The notes under the pieces: generated by a model
The model's input: only the letters and a program-made list of their open reading frames with translations
Told to the model about the DNA's origin: nothing
Databases searched by the model: none
Program-made: the position numbers and the translations under genes
Source of the DNA: Gammaproteobacteria bacterium
Lineage (GTDB): Bacteria; Pseudomonadota; Gammaproteobacteria; GRL18
Assembly (NCBI GenBank): GCA_016744375.1
Contig: JADGEM010000003.1
Location: 1-64,000, forward strand
Direction of reading: 5' to 3'
DNA: 64,000 nt
Shown here: positions 30,394 to 38,595 of the stretch, in pieces
How the letters are laid out: each line of letters starts with the position of its first letter
Position numbering within the stretch: position 1 is the stretch's first letter

Positions 30394-31542
30394 TTATCGG
30401 TATAAAATTTCAACACTGATGATATATTTTAAATTTTTCACAACGGCGTTAAATGCTCCAGCCAGCTCATCCGGACTATCAATATTTGATAAAGCAGATA
30501 ATGGTAGAATCACCTGCACACTGACTTTGCCACTAAGATAGTGCAAAACAACCTCTTCAAGTAGTTTAGCTTGCTCAATATGCCGCCAATGGTGTTCTAG
30601 ATCTTCTAAAATTTCTTTCCTCAGTGGTAAATGAGAGCACGTGGAATCTTCTTCATCATCTTCAGGATCAATATGGACCAGGACCTGAGCAATATCTGGA
30701 AACTCTCTGGTTATACCCTTACTCACTTCATCACTGATGCGATGTCCTTCTGACACACTTAACTGCGGTGCCACTTCAATATGCACATCCAGTAATGCTT
30801 CCGCTCCCATTTGTCGAGTCCGCAGCATGTGCATATGGTTCACACCGGGGATCTCAGTGATATGAGAACTAATGAATTGAACCTTTTTTGGATCAAGCCC
30901 TTTATCAACAAGTTGCTCAATACTTTCTTTTGCAATTTCCCAGCCTATCTTTGCAATCATCATAGAAACAATTACTGCCGCCGCCGCATCCAGATAAGGT
31001 ATACCCGACATACTGCCTACAATACCAACCAGCACCACAATGGACGAAATGGCATCACTGCGATGATGCCATGCATTGGCTTTGAGTATGGGTGAATTCA
31101 AGCGATTAGCATAGATAAGGGTATAACGATAAAGCGCTTCTTTTGATAAAACAGACAATAATGCCACCCAGACCGTCATGCTTTCAGGCGTCACAATATC
31201 TCCGGATGTCAATCGCTCCAGGGCATCAATAACAATTCCAATACCAACCGCTATCAGGATACCACCTAATACAGCAGCAAAGGCAGTTTCTATACGGGCA
31301 TGACCATAGGGATGATCATCATCGGGCGATTGGTTGCCTTTTTTAGCGGCAAAAACAACCAGGCCATCACTGAGCAAATCGGAGAATGAGTGAATACCGT
31401 CTACAATCAGGGCATGTGAGTGACCAATGCTACCAATAATAATCTTAAATATTGCCAGAATAAAATTAACCACAGCACCGATAATAGTGACTCGTGTGGT
31501 GATCTGATAGCGTTCATTTGAAGATTCATTTTTATTCGGCAT
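30394..31542 (-). CDS. Cation diffusion facilitator family metal exporter
   Basis: The 382-aa inner-membrane protein has about six helices. The metal-site motif in helix 2 is DGIHSFSDLLSD, and the helix 5 motif reads HHRSDAISS. The FieF/YiiP-like cytosolic domain (about 210-300) follows. An additional C-terminal stretch (about 300-382) has an acidic DPEDDEEDSTCSH segment and continues beyond the usual ~300-residue FieF length. The substrate (Zn, Fe or other divalent metal) cannot be decided from sequence. It stands between the two glutamine synthetase genes. Confidence 0.9.
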   Translation of the reverse strand: MPNKNESSNERYQITTRVTIIGAVVNFILAIFKIIIGSIGHSHALIVDGIHSFSDLLSDGLVVFAAKKGNQSPDDDHPYGHARIETAFAAVLGGILIAVGIGIVIDALERLTSGDIVTPESMTVWVALLSVLSKEALYRYTLIYANRLNSPILKANAWHHRSDAISSIVVLVGIVGSMSGIPYLDAAAAVIVSMMIAKIGWEIAKESIEQLVDKGLDPKKVQFISSHITEIPGVNHMHMLRTRQMGAEALLDVHIEVAPQLSVSEGHRISDEVSKGITREFPDIAQVLVHIDPEDDEEDSTCSHLPLRKEILEDLEHHWRHIEQAKLLEEVVLHYLSGKVSVQVILPLSALSNIDSPDELAGAFNAVVKNLKYIISVEILYR

Positions 31543-31588
31543 AAGCTACAATTCCAATAGAAATTTATTTATAGAATCATACGTGTTA

Positions 31589-31624
31589 CAAAAAAAAAAG
31601 CCACTATAAATAGTGGCTTTTTTA
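31589..31624 (-). terminator. Bidirectional intrinsic terminator after the type III glutamine synthetase gene
   Basis: GCCACTA-TAAA-TAGTGGC (31600-31617) is a perfect 7-bp stem. It has a 10-nt A run before it and a 7-nt T run after it on the plus strand. On the minus strand this gives a canonical stem plus U tract 26 nt past the gene's stop. Confidence 0.85.
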
Positions 31625-31643
31625 TTGCTGGGAGCAGGAAGTG

Positions 31644-33818
31644 TTATTTAATAAAGAGCATTTCCTGATACTTAGGCAGAGGCCAGAGTTCATCAGCAAC
31701 AACAGTCTCAAGTGTATCAGCATGAGCACGAACTTTATCCATCAGACCACGGATTTCAGTCGCAAAATATTGTGTATGATCATCTGTTGATGCAAAGTCT
31801 TCATTCGTCAGAGCTTCGCTGAGGCTTCTTACTGCTGCCATCATTGAGTTTGCTTCTGTTGCGACAGTCTGTGCCACTGAGTTATCCATTTCAATGCCCA
31901 TTTCACCCAAACCTGAAGCGGTCATTGTCAATTCTGACAAGTAACGGGTAGCAACCGGATAGATTAAAGTTGTGGCCATATCTACAACCAGCTTTGCTTC
32001 CACTTCAATAGACAGGATGTATTGCTCAGTATAGACTTCATAACGACTGGCCAGCTCAACCGGAGTAAGCACACCGGTACTTTCAAAAAGCTTTTTAACC
32101 GCATCATCTTCAAATGCCGGCAGGGCATCAGCCGTGGTTGGAATATTTTTAAGACCTCGTTCTTTAACAGCAGCTTCATGCCAGTCACTAGAGTAACCGT
32201 CACCACCAAAGACCGCATTACCATTATCTTTAATCAGCTCCTGAAGTACATTAATTACTGCTGCAGTTTTATCGCTACCAGATTTTAACTCTGCATCCAG
32301 TTTATCAGCAATCCAATTCAGAGAGTCAGCAAGCATGGTATTCATCACAATCAATGGACCTGAAACAGATTGTGCAGAGCCCACAGCACGGAACTCAAAA
32401 CGATTACCAGTAAATGCGAATGGTGAAGTACGGTTACGATCACCCGGATCACGCTCAAAATTCAGAATCTGAGAAAGACCCAAATCCATTTCACCACCAC
32501 CGTCTACTTTTATCAGTTTACCGTCTTTAATGTCTTCGTACACTTTCTCAAGTTGTGAGCCAAGATAGACTGATAAAATAGCAGGAGGTGCTTCATTAGC
32601 ACCCAGACGATGGTCATTTCCTGCAGAAGCAATAACTGCTCGCAGTAATGGCCCAAATTGATGGACACCACGAATCACCGCACCACAGAACAATAAGAAA
32701 TTCAGGTTGTCATGAGGGGTACGGCCCGGATCCAGCAGATTACCCTGTGTGGCATTACCCACAGACCAGTTAACGTGCTTACCTGAACCATTGATTCCGG
32801 CAAATGGCTTTTCATGTAATAAACAAATGAAACCGTGTTTCTTTGCAGTGACTTTTAAAATAGTCATCAACATTTGCTGATGATCAGCGGCGACATTAGC
32901 GGCTTCAAAATAAGGAGCAATTTCAAACTGACCGGGAGCTACTTCATTGTGGTGAGTTTTAGCAGGGATACCCAAACGATAGAGCTGATCTTCAACATCT
33001 TGCATATAAACCTGAACACGAGCTGGAATCGCACCAAAATAATGGTCATCAAATTCCTGGCCTTTTGCTGATGGCGCACCAAATAATGTACGACCTGCTA
33101 ATAATAAATCAGGACGGCTGTTGGCAAAGTTTAAATCTACCAGGAAGTATTCCTGTTCTGCACCACAACTGGAATTCAGAGGAGCAATTTCTTCTTCACC
33201 CATCAATGAAAGCACTCGGTTACCCGCTTTGTTCATGGCATCATTTGAACGCAATAAAGGTATTTTCTTATCCAGGGCTTCACCAGTCCATGACATAAAG
33301 ACACATGGAATCATCAGTGTTGCGCCATTATCAGTATGCTGAACATAAACCGGGCTGGTGGGATCCCATGCAGTATAACCACGAGCCGCATTGGTCATAC
33401 GGATACTACCATTAGGGAATGAAGAACCGTCCGGTTCGCCTTTGATCAGCAGACTGCCAGTAAATTCTGTAATCGCGCGGCCATCAGAGTTCGTGATAAC
33501 AAAACCATCATGCTTTTCAGCAGTCGCATGAGTCAATGGGTAGAAGATATGAGAGTAAAATTTAACACCTTTAGAAACAGCCCATTCTTTCATCGCTGCA
33601 GCGACAATATCTGCATTGGCTGAATCAAGAGGTTCACCAGTTTGTACAGTTTTCTTAATTGCTTTAAATGCATTTTTTGACAGTGCATCTTCCATTGTTG
33701 CAAGATTAAAAACATCGCATCCCCAGATCTCATTCAGAGGCTCAGTTTTGTCTAAATCTAAAGTTTCACGGTTTGTGATTTGGTAAATTGCTTGAAGGCG
33801 TGACTCATTTCCACTCAT
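31644..33818 (-). CDS. glnN: Glutamine synthetase, type III (GlnN)
   Basis: The 724-aa length and N-terminal block (EIWGCDVFNLATMEDALSKN, then KEWAVSKGVKFYSHIFYPLT) are specific to GSIII. This is a large hexameric glutamine synthetase found in Bacteroides, cyanobacteria and scattered proteobacteria. Catalytic motifs NSSCGAEQEYFLVD, HHNEVAPGQFEIAP, NGSGKHVNWS and GNDHRLGANEAPPA are intact. It lacks the GSI adenylylation tyrosine. Its strong ribosome site (GAGGA) and a 31-bp perfect palindrome lie upstream, and an intrinsic terminator follows. Confidence 0.95.
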   Translation of the reverse strand: MSGNESRLQAIYQITNRETLDLDKTEPLNEIWGCDVFNLATMEDALSKNAFKAIKKTVQTGEPLDSANADIVAAAMKEWAVSKGVKFYSHIFYPLTHATAEKHDGFVITNSDGRAITEFTGSLLIKGEPDGSSFPNGSIRMTNAARGYTAWDPTSPVYVQHTDNGATLMIPCVFMSWTGEALDKKIPLLRSNDAMNKAGNRVLSLMGEEEIAPLNSSCGAEQEYFLVDLNFANSRPDLLLAGRTLFGAPSAKGQEFDDHYFGAIPARVQVYMQDVEDQLYRLGIPAKTHHNEVAPGQFEIAPYFEAANVAADHQQMLMTILKVTAKKHGFICLLHEKPFAGINGSGKHVNWSVGNATQGNLLDPGRTPHDNLNFLLFCGAVIRGVHQFGPLLRAVIASAGNDHRLGANEAPPAILSVYLGSQLEKVYEDIKDGKLIKVDGGGEMDLGLSQILNFERDPGDRNRTSPFAFTGNRFEFRAVGSAQSVSGPLIVMNTMLADSLNWIADKLDAELKSGSDKTAAVINVLQELIKDNGNAVFGGDGYSSDWHEAAVKERGLKNIPTTADALPAFEDDAVKKLFESTGVLTPVELASRYEVYTEQYILSIEVEAKLVVDMATTLIYPVATRYLSELTMTASGLGEMGIEMDNSVAQTVATEANSMMAAVRSLSEALTNEDFASTDDHTQYFATEIRGLMDKVRAHADTLETVVADELWPLPKYQEMLFIK

Positions 33819-33855
33819 TCTGTGTTCCTCTGCTTTAAATGACTAAATATTGTTT

Positions 33856-33886
33856 GCAATGCTGAGGAATCATTCCTCAGCATTGC
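33856..33886. repeat. 31-bp perfect palindrome upstream of the type III glutamine synthetase gene
   Basis: Arms GCAATGCTGAGGAAT (33856-33870) and its exact complement (33872-33886) flank a single central base. The palindrome lies ~40 bp upstream of the GSIII start codon, in the likely 5' untranslated region or promoter. No T tract follows on either strand, so it is not a standard terminator. It could be an operator or a leader hairpin. Confidence 0.8.
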
Positions 33887-33939
33887 AAGGATGCGTATTT
33901 TGGGAGCAATTATTGTACCACCATTTATCAGGAGTAGTA

Positions 33940-34035
33940 ATGGCAAGGTTTAAGGCTGGACGTATTCGATATAAAGTTAAAAAACTCCTATTTGTCCCTG
34001 AAAAAAGAGTTCTTACGCCCAAAAACAGTGCATAG
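33940..34035 (+). CDS. Possible small basic peptide, 31 aa
   Basis: ATG 33940 is preceded at the right spacing by CAGGAG (33929-33934), a strong ribosome site. The reading frame starts MARFKAGRIRYKVKK and about a third of its residues are Lys or Arg. An intrinsic terminator follows 35 nt downstream. No family is recognised. The ribosome site and terminator argue for a real short gene or for a small RNA; length alone gives no support. Confidence 0.35.
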   Translation: MARFKAGRIRYKVKKLLFVPEKRVLTPKNSA

Positions 34036-34069
34036 GATACTCTAATTTATTATCAATTGGCAAAAAAAA

Positions 34070-34118
34070 GCCCGTTTCACTGTCATTTAGCAATAAAATG
34101 AGTGAAACGGGCTTTTTT
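34070..34118. terminator. Bidirectional intrinsic terminator
   Basis: GCCCGTTTCACT (34070-34081) pairs perfectly with AGTGAAACGGGC (34101-34112). It is flanked by an A8 tract on the left and T6 on the right, so it can terminate transcripts from both strands: the Asn/Gly-rich gene on the minus strand and whatever is transcribed through 33890-34040 on the plus strand. Confidence 0.88.
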
Positions 34119-34188
34119 CAGAACTTTTAATAACTCAACTATCTGCGCCTGAGCAAAGTCAGTCAAGATAATTGAGTGAATGGCAAAT

Positions 34189-34620
34189 TTACTTAGCCGC
34201 TGGTTTTGCTGCAGGAGCAGGTGCTGCAGCAACTGGAGCCTGAGCTGGACGTGGGTAGTAACCACGAGCATTACCATCAGTGTTCTGGTAGTTATTGTCG
34301 CCATTAAAACGGCTGTTCATGTTATTATAACCATTGTAATTACTGTTACCGTTTCCATAAGCTGAACCACGAGTGTTTCCTTTACCACGACCACGGCCAC
34401 GAGCTTTAATAGTAATTTCAATGTCACCGTCCATGTCGCTGTCCATGCTGCCATCACCCCAACCATTACCATAACCATTACCATAGGCATTGTTGTTCAT
34501 GTTGTTAAAACCATTATTATTCCAGTTGGTATTAGAATTGCTATTATCACCCCAAAAGGCATTAGCTGACATAGAAACAACAGAAGTGATGATTGCAGAT
34601 GCAATAATTAATTTTTTCAT
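34189..34620 (-). CDS. Exported Asn/Gly-rich protein resembling sulfur globule proteins
   Basis: The 143-aa product has a signal peptide ending SANA-FWGD, then a low-complexity Asn/Gly/Tyr-rich body (NNNGFNNMNNNAYGNGYGNG), a central DIEITIKARGRGRGKG block and an Ala/Pro tail. Sulfur globule envelope proteins (SgpA/B, CV1-type) of sulfur-oxidising gammaproteobacteria are small, exported, Gly/Asn/Tyr-rich and have a similar mature start, which is the basis for the call. Composition alone can mislead, so other structural roles remain open. GGAG precedes the ATG and a strong terminator follows. Monocistronic. Confidence 0.5.
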   Translation of the reverse strand: MKKLIIASAIITSVVSMSANAFWGDNSNSNTNWNNNGFNNMNNNAYGNGYGNGWGDGSMDSDMDGDIEITIKARGRGRGKGNTRGSAYGNGNSNYNGYNNMNSRFNGDNNYQNTDGNARGYYPRPAQAPVAAAPAPAAKPAAK

Positions 34621-34756
34621 TTTATACTCTCCAGTATTTATTTTTTGTGTGTTTTATAAACTTTTTATATTCGTTGATTAATTTTTGTATTGTGTTTCAA
34701 CGTAGGATAAGTATATTAGGTTTTATTAATATAAGCAAGATTTAATATTGGTTTTT

Positions 34757-35038
34757 TTATTCTTCTTCCAGCATAATCCGGATAGTAATAATAATTTCAT
34801 GATCCTGTTCTACAATTTCTACAACTTCATGACCATTAATTCGACACCAGCTGGGGATATCCATTTTGGCCCCCGGATCGGTACTGGTGACCGTTAACAG
34901 CTCTCCCGCTTGCAGTTTAGCAATTGCATCCTGAGTACGAATCACTGGCAAAGGACACAACAGACGACGTGCATCCAGCTGATGGCTGTTTTCTGGTCCT
35001 GGCTGATGGCTCTTATCTATCGGACTCATACAATCCAC
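34757..35038 (-). CDS. TusA-family sulfur carrier protein
   Basis: The 93-aa protein has the TusA/SirA fold, with the active persulfide cysteine in RRLLCPLPVIRTQDAI (CPxP motif, near residue 28) and an IPSWCRINGHEVV second part. TusA proteins pass sulfane sulfur to tRNA thiolation enzymes, molybdenum cofactor synthesis or the reverse Dsr oxidation pathway. It overlaps the upstream PP-loop gene by 13 bp, so both are translated from one message. This suggests it hands sulfur to that enzyme. Confidence 0.9.
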   Translation of the reverse strand: MDCMSPIDKSHQPGPENSHQLDARRLLCPLPVIRTQDAIAKLQAGELLTVTSTDPGAKMDIPSWCRINGHEVVEIVEQDHEIIITIRIMLEEE

Positions 35039-36087
35039 TCACTTTTAATATCAGCAGCAGCCATTGGTGTGATACTGTACTCTTGCTCTGTGCCGTCCAT
35101 CTGGCGAACATTCAGCGTCACTTCTGGTGCATTTTTCCCCTGGCTATAGCGAGCCACGAGTGCTAACGCCTGCTGCAATTCAGCATCAGACTTAAATTCA
35201 CCATCAACCAGACACAAAGCACCGGGGTGACTGGTGGGGAAAATTGAGACAAACAGGCGTTTATAGCCCTGCATAAAGTTATTTTCACCTTCTTCACGAC
35301 CGATAATAAGTTTTAAATGGGGTGCCAGACGAAAGTGTCGTCCCATCTTCAGCATAATAATATCATCCAGTTCATATTCACGGCTTGGACGATTGTCCCA
35401 CATATCTCTTAATTTAACGGCATAGTTCTCATCAGTCAGCATACAACAGCCACCCGCAGGCTGAGCGTAATCATCAAAGCCATATTGTTCAGCCAAAGCC
35501 ATCTGCGGCTTTCGAGTACGGCCGCTAAAGTCATACATTTTGTTTCGATCCAGCCAGCCCTCACGTTCCGGTAGAGTTGCAGGTAACTGTTGGGCGCAGA
35601 GCGGTCTGACCAGTAAATCATCACTGCCAGAATCTTTGGCCACAATCGGCATGGTTTCTTTTCGCTGAGACATGGGCCTTTGACCAACCACTTCACCAGT
35701 AATAATGAAATCAAAATTATTCTCTTTGATCCATTCTACCGCTTTTTTGACCATAAACGTTTTACAGTCCAGGCAGGGATTAATATTTTTGCCATAACCA
35801 TGCACGGGATTTAACAAGATATCTTTATATTCTTCCACCACATCAATGATGTGCAGTTTAATGCCCAATTGCTCTGCAACCCAGAGTGCATTATTACGTT
35901 TTTGCTTATCTTTATGCTTTTTTCGAACAGCATGAGTGTGGCCTTCAACACAAAAGCCGGTAAAAAAATTAATGCCCTCAACGTGAATGCCCTGCTCCTG
36001 AATGACTTTGACGGCCAACATGGAATCCAGTCCACCAGAAATTAAAGCAACTGCCTTACGTTGTTTTTCCACTGCTTGCGGTTTCAT
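35026..36087 (-). CDS. PP-loop ATPase related to tRNA thiouridylases
   Basis: The 353-aa cytosolic protein has an N-terminal PP-loop (ALISGGLDSMLAVKVIQ) that adenylates substrates, like MnmA and ThiI. A conserved NPCLDCKTFMVKKA (CxxC) follows, with TGEVVGQRPMSQ, and GGCCMLTDENYA with adjacent cysteines. The C-terminal third (from RHFRLAPHLKLIIGREEGEN) resembles the NFACT-R/DUF814 RNA-binding domain. Such proteins are often annotated as thiouridylate methyltransferases, but no methyltransferase motif is visible. A sulfur-inserting RNA modification role with the overlapping TusA is inference. Confidence 0.8.
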   Translation of the reverse strand: MKPQAVEKQRKAVALISGGLDSMLAVKVIQEQGIHVEGINFFTGFCVEGHTHAVRKKHKDKQKRNNALWVAEQLGIKLHIIDVVEEYKDILLNPVHGYGKNINPCLDCKTFMVKKAVEWIKENNFDFIITGEVVGQRPMSQRKETMPIVAKDSGSDDLLVRPLCAQQLPATLPEREGWLDRNKMYDFSGRTRKPQMALAEQYGFDDYAQPAGGCCMLTDENYAVKLRDMWDNRPSREYELDDIIMLKMGRHFRLAPHLKLIIGREEGENNFMQGYKRLFVSIFPTSHPGALCLVDGEFKSDAELQQALALVARYSQGKNAPEVTLNVRQMDGTEQEYSITPMAAADIKSEWIV

Positions 36088-36179
36088 TACCTAACTGCTC
36101 TCATCGTATAAAAAATAAAGAGGTGATTATAGCAAAAAGTGAACAAAAAGTGGCAGTCAGGGATAAAGATGTGCAGAGG

Positions 36180-36464
36180 CTATTTAAACATGCTCCTGTT
36201 TAATACGACTGATGACAGGGGTGAAGTATCACGATGAATACGGCTGTTATTATGAAAGTTCAAAATTTCATCTTTTGTCAGATACATTTCATAGGCCAAT
36301 TGGCGATGCTCAATACACAGGCCAGCTTTACGAATGGCAATGGTAATCTGAGTGGGTGTATATTGTTTGCACTCACCATAGAGTGCATGTAACTGGTAAG
36401 GCAACTTGCTTTGGTATGCACGACGTGCAAAATATTTCTTCGTATTGCTAATCAACTTAAGCAT
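36180..36464 (-). CDS. Small conserved-looking protein of unknown function (94 aa)
   Basis: The start is well supported by CAGGAGGGGG, a near-perfect ribosome site ~10 nt before the ATG. The protein is basic and hydrophilic, with a LISNTKKYFARRAYQSKLPY N-terminus and a segment QLAYEMYLTKDEILNFHN. No membrane helix. Its 5' end overlaps the upstream 61-aa ORF by 13 bp. I cannot assign a family. Confidence 0.65.
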   Translation of the reverse strand: MLKLISNTKKYFARRAYQSKLPYQLHALYGECKQYTPTQITIAIRKAGLCIEHRQLAYEMYLTKDEILNFHNNSRIHRDTSPLSSVVLNRSMFK

Positions 36465-36637
36465 GAGAAGTCCCCCTCCTGAAAAGAACGGGCTTTTCTA
36501 TGCTTCATGATCGCATTATATTCCCTGGATAATTTTCTATCCCAGAGCCAAAATGAAATTTGACGAATGATAGTACTTTTTATGCTTTGCGCTTCAAGCT
36601 GTGTTTGAGAGGCTGATAAGTAATGTTCCATATACAT
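36452..36637 (-). CDS. Small protein of unknown function (61 aa)
   Basis: ATG follows AAGGAATT, a good ribosome site. The 61 residues (MYMEHYLSASQTQLEAQ at the start) are rich in Ser, Lys and Arg, with an aromatic FWLWDRKLSREYNAI stretch of possible DUF1127-like flavour, though the match is too weak to name. It overlaps the next gene by 13 bp, forming a coupled pair. Confidence 0.5.
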   Translation of the reverse strand: MYMEHYLSASQTQLEAQSIKSTIIRQISFWLWDRKLSREYNAIMKHRKARSFQEGDFSCLS

Positions 36638-36823
36638 AACAATTCCTTTTTATGTCAACGTATGTTTCGCTGATGGCTCTAGTATTGCTGATGGGCTCTA
36701 TTCAAAAGTTTTTAGTCTATAACAATCCTTTAGCTAAAATAAAATAGAAAACTCAGTTTAGTTGAGCTTTCTTTTTCTGATGATTGGGGATTACCCCTCG
36801 ACACCCAATATTGTGATGAAGTT

Positions 36824-36855
36824 CACAGCCCCTTATAAGCTCATAAAGGGCTGTG
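36824..36855. terminator. Hairpin after the DUF302 gene
   Basis: CACAGCCC (36824-36831) pairs with GGGCTGTG (36848-36855), and the stem is extended inward by TTAT/ATAA. It lies ~18 nt past the DUF302 stop, but no T tract follows on the minus strand. It may be a 3'-end stabilising structure. Confidence 0.5.
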
Positions 36856-36872
36856 CGTATTACAACTTTTAC

Positions 36873-37331
36873 TTATTTTGCTTTAGTTGCATAGTTAGAA
36901 AATTTATTTAATGCACCGGTCATTTTTTTGATAACAGCCTGTTTATCACTAATACCATGACGACTGGCAATATAATCTGGTGCATTATAAGCCAGCCAGA
37001 CTTTGCCTTCTTTATCTTTCCAGACAATGGCTTTGAGTGGTAAATCAATTGCTGCAGTGCGCTGACTCAGCATCAGTGGTGAGCCCAGTTTAGGATTACC
37101 AAAAATAATAACTTCAGTAGGCATCATATCCAGATCAACTTTTTTTGCGCCTTCTGCATGATTGATGCGTGCAAACACAGTAATGCCTTTCTTTTTTATT
37201 ATCGTTTCAAAACGATCCAGTGTCTCAGCCACACTATATGCAGAAGGTTTTACTATCAATCCATCCACAGCAAATGCAACTGTATTTAACATCAATAAAA
37301 ATAATACTAATCCGATTTTTATAAGTTTCAA
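36873..37331 (-). CDS. Exported DUF302-domain protein
   Basis: The 152-aa protein has a signal peptide (IGLVLFLLMLNTVAFA) followed by a DUF302 domain: SVAETLDRFETIIKKKGITV, then a long middle containing EVIIFGNPKLGSPLM and ALDLP-like TAAIDLPLKAIVW. DUF302 proteins are small soluble proteins of unknown biochemistry, often found near sulfur or envelope genes. Periplasmic location is predicted. Monocistronic, with ~240 bp to glyQ on the opposite strand. Confidence 0.85.
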   Translation of the reverse strand: MKLIKIGLVLFLLMLNTVAFAVDGLIVKPSAYSVAETLDRFETIIKKKGITVFARINHAEGAKKVDLDMMPTEVIIFGNPKLGSPLMLSQRTAAIDLPLKAIVWKDKEGKVWLAYNAPDYIASRHGISDKQAVIKKMTGALNKFSNYATKAK

Positions 37332-37505
37332 TGTTCTATTCCTTTTTTTGATAGATGTATAAAAAAGTTCTAACCGATAAATAACAGACCTGACGATAAC
37401 CTATAACCTTTCAAAGAAACAGCATAAAAAAAGAGTATTTATGCATCAAGATTGAATTTTTTTACAATAATGGACTAATTCTGCACGTCATTGCTGGATT
37501 TAAGG

Positions 37506-37511
37506 TATAAT
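37506..37511 (+). promoter_or_regulatory. Candidate -10 box for glyQS
   Basis: A perfect TATAAT lies 59 bp before the glyQ start. No good -35 is found at 16-18 bp, so the promoter assignment is tentative. Confidence 0.35.
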
Positions 37512-37569
37512 TGTAAGCTTTTTATACAGTCAACCACTTAATAAACTCAACAGAAATCAGATAAAGAAC

Positions 37570-38505
37570 ATGTCTATTACAGCACCAGACAAAACCACAC
37601 CTAACCCATTAGATGTTTCTACTTTTCAGGGACTCATCCTGTCACTGCAATCTTATTGGGCCGAAAAGGGCTGTGTTTTGCAGCAACCCTACGATATGGA
37701 AATGGGAGCAGGCACCTTTCATCCTGCAACCTTTCTGCGTGCCATTGGCCCCGAGCCCTGGAGCGCCGCCTATGTGCAACCCTGCAGACGTCCGACTGAC
37801 GGGCGTTATGGTGAAAATCCAAATCGCCTCCAGCATTATTATCAGTTTCAGGTGGTTATTAAACCCTCACCTCTAGAAATCCAGGAACTCTACCTGGGCT
37901 CTTTAAAGATGCTGGGGCTTGATCCTCTGGTACACGATATTCGTTTTGTTGAAGATAACTGGGAATCACCTACCCTGGGTGCGTGGGGTTTAGGCTGGGA
38001 AGTCTGGCTTAATGGCATGGAAGTCACTCAATTCACCTATTTTCAGCAGGTCGGTGGTATTGAGTGCAAACCGGTCACAGGCGAAATCACCTATGGCCTG
38101 GAGCGTATCGCCATGTATTTACAGGGTGTTGAAAGTATCTATGATCTGGTCTGGACCGATGGCCCTTTAGGGAAAGTTACCTATGGCGATGTCTTTCATC
38201 AAAATGAAGTGGAAATGTCTGCCTATAACTTTGAGCAGGCACCGGTTGATGCTCTATTTACACAATTTGATCACCTTGAATCAGAAAGTAAGCGTCTGAT
38301 TGAAGAGAGTCTACCGCTGCCTGCTTATGAAATGATGGTTAAAGCTTCCCATGTCTTTAACTTGCTGGATGCCCGCCACGCCATTTCTGTTACCGAAAGA
38401 GCCCGATTTATTGGTCGTGTTCGAGCTTTATCCAGAGCCATTGCTCAAGCCTATTACGATCGAAGGGAGGCACTTGGCTTTCCTATGGTTAAAAGTAATA
38501 GTTAA
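37570..38505 (+). CDS. glyQ: Glycyl-tRNA synthetase, alpha subunit
   Basis: GlyQ is the catalytic subunit of the bacterial alpha2-beta2 glycyl-tRNA synthetase. Class II signatures are seen in [18 protein letters not shown], the [19 protein letters not shown] block and [19 protein letters not shown]. Length (311 aa) is normal. It is the first gene of the glyQ-glyS-gmhB-plsC run, an arrangement near the origin in Pseudomonas. Confidence 0.97.
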   Translation: MSITAPDKTTPNPLDVSTFQGLILSLQSYWAEKGCVLQQPYDMEMGAGTFHPATFLRAIGPEPWSAAYVQPCRRPTDGRYGENPNRLQHYYQFQVVIKPSPLEIQELYLGSLKMLGLDPLVHDIRFVEDNWESPTLGAWGLGWEVWLNGMEVTQFTYFQQVGGIECKPVTGEITYGLERIAMYLQGVESIYDLVWTDGPLGKVTYGDVFHQNEVEMSAYNFEQAPVDALFTQFDHLESESKRLIEESLPLPAYEMMVKASHVFNLLDARHAISVTERARFIGRVRALSRAIAQAYYDRREALGFPMVKSNS

Positions 38506-38595
38506 AAGTAAGGCATAAAATAACTTAACAAAGTTAATGCCTAGAGAGTAAGTAAATACTTACCAATAAAATAGAATTTAAGAAGAGTTGAAACC

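Noticed and set aside
36452-36637. Toxin-antitoxin pair with 36180-36464
   Set aside because: Size and overlap fit, but no toxin fold, antitoxin DNA-binding motif or operator repeat was seen, so I list them only as small unknown genes.
37332-37569. T-box or riboswitch leader before glyQS
   Set aside because: No T-box consensus, glycine aptamer core or terminator-antiterminator pair is visible in the 238 bp.
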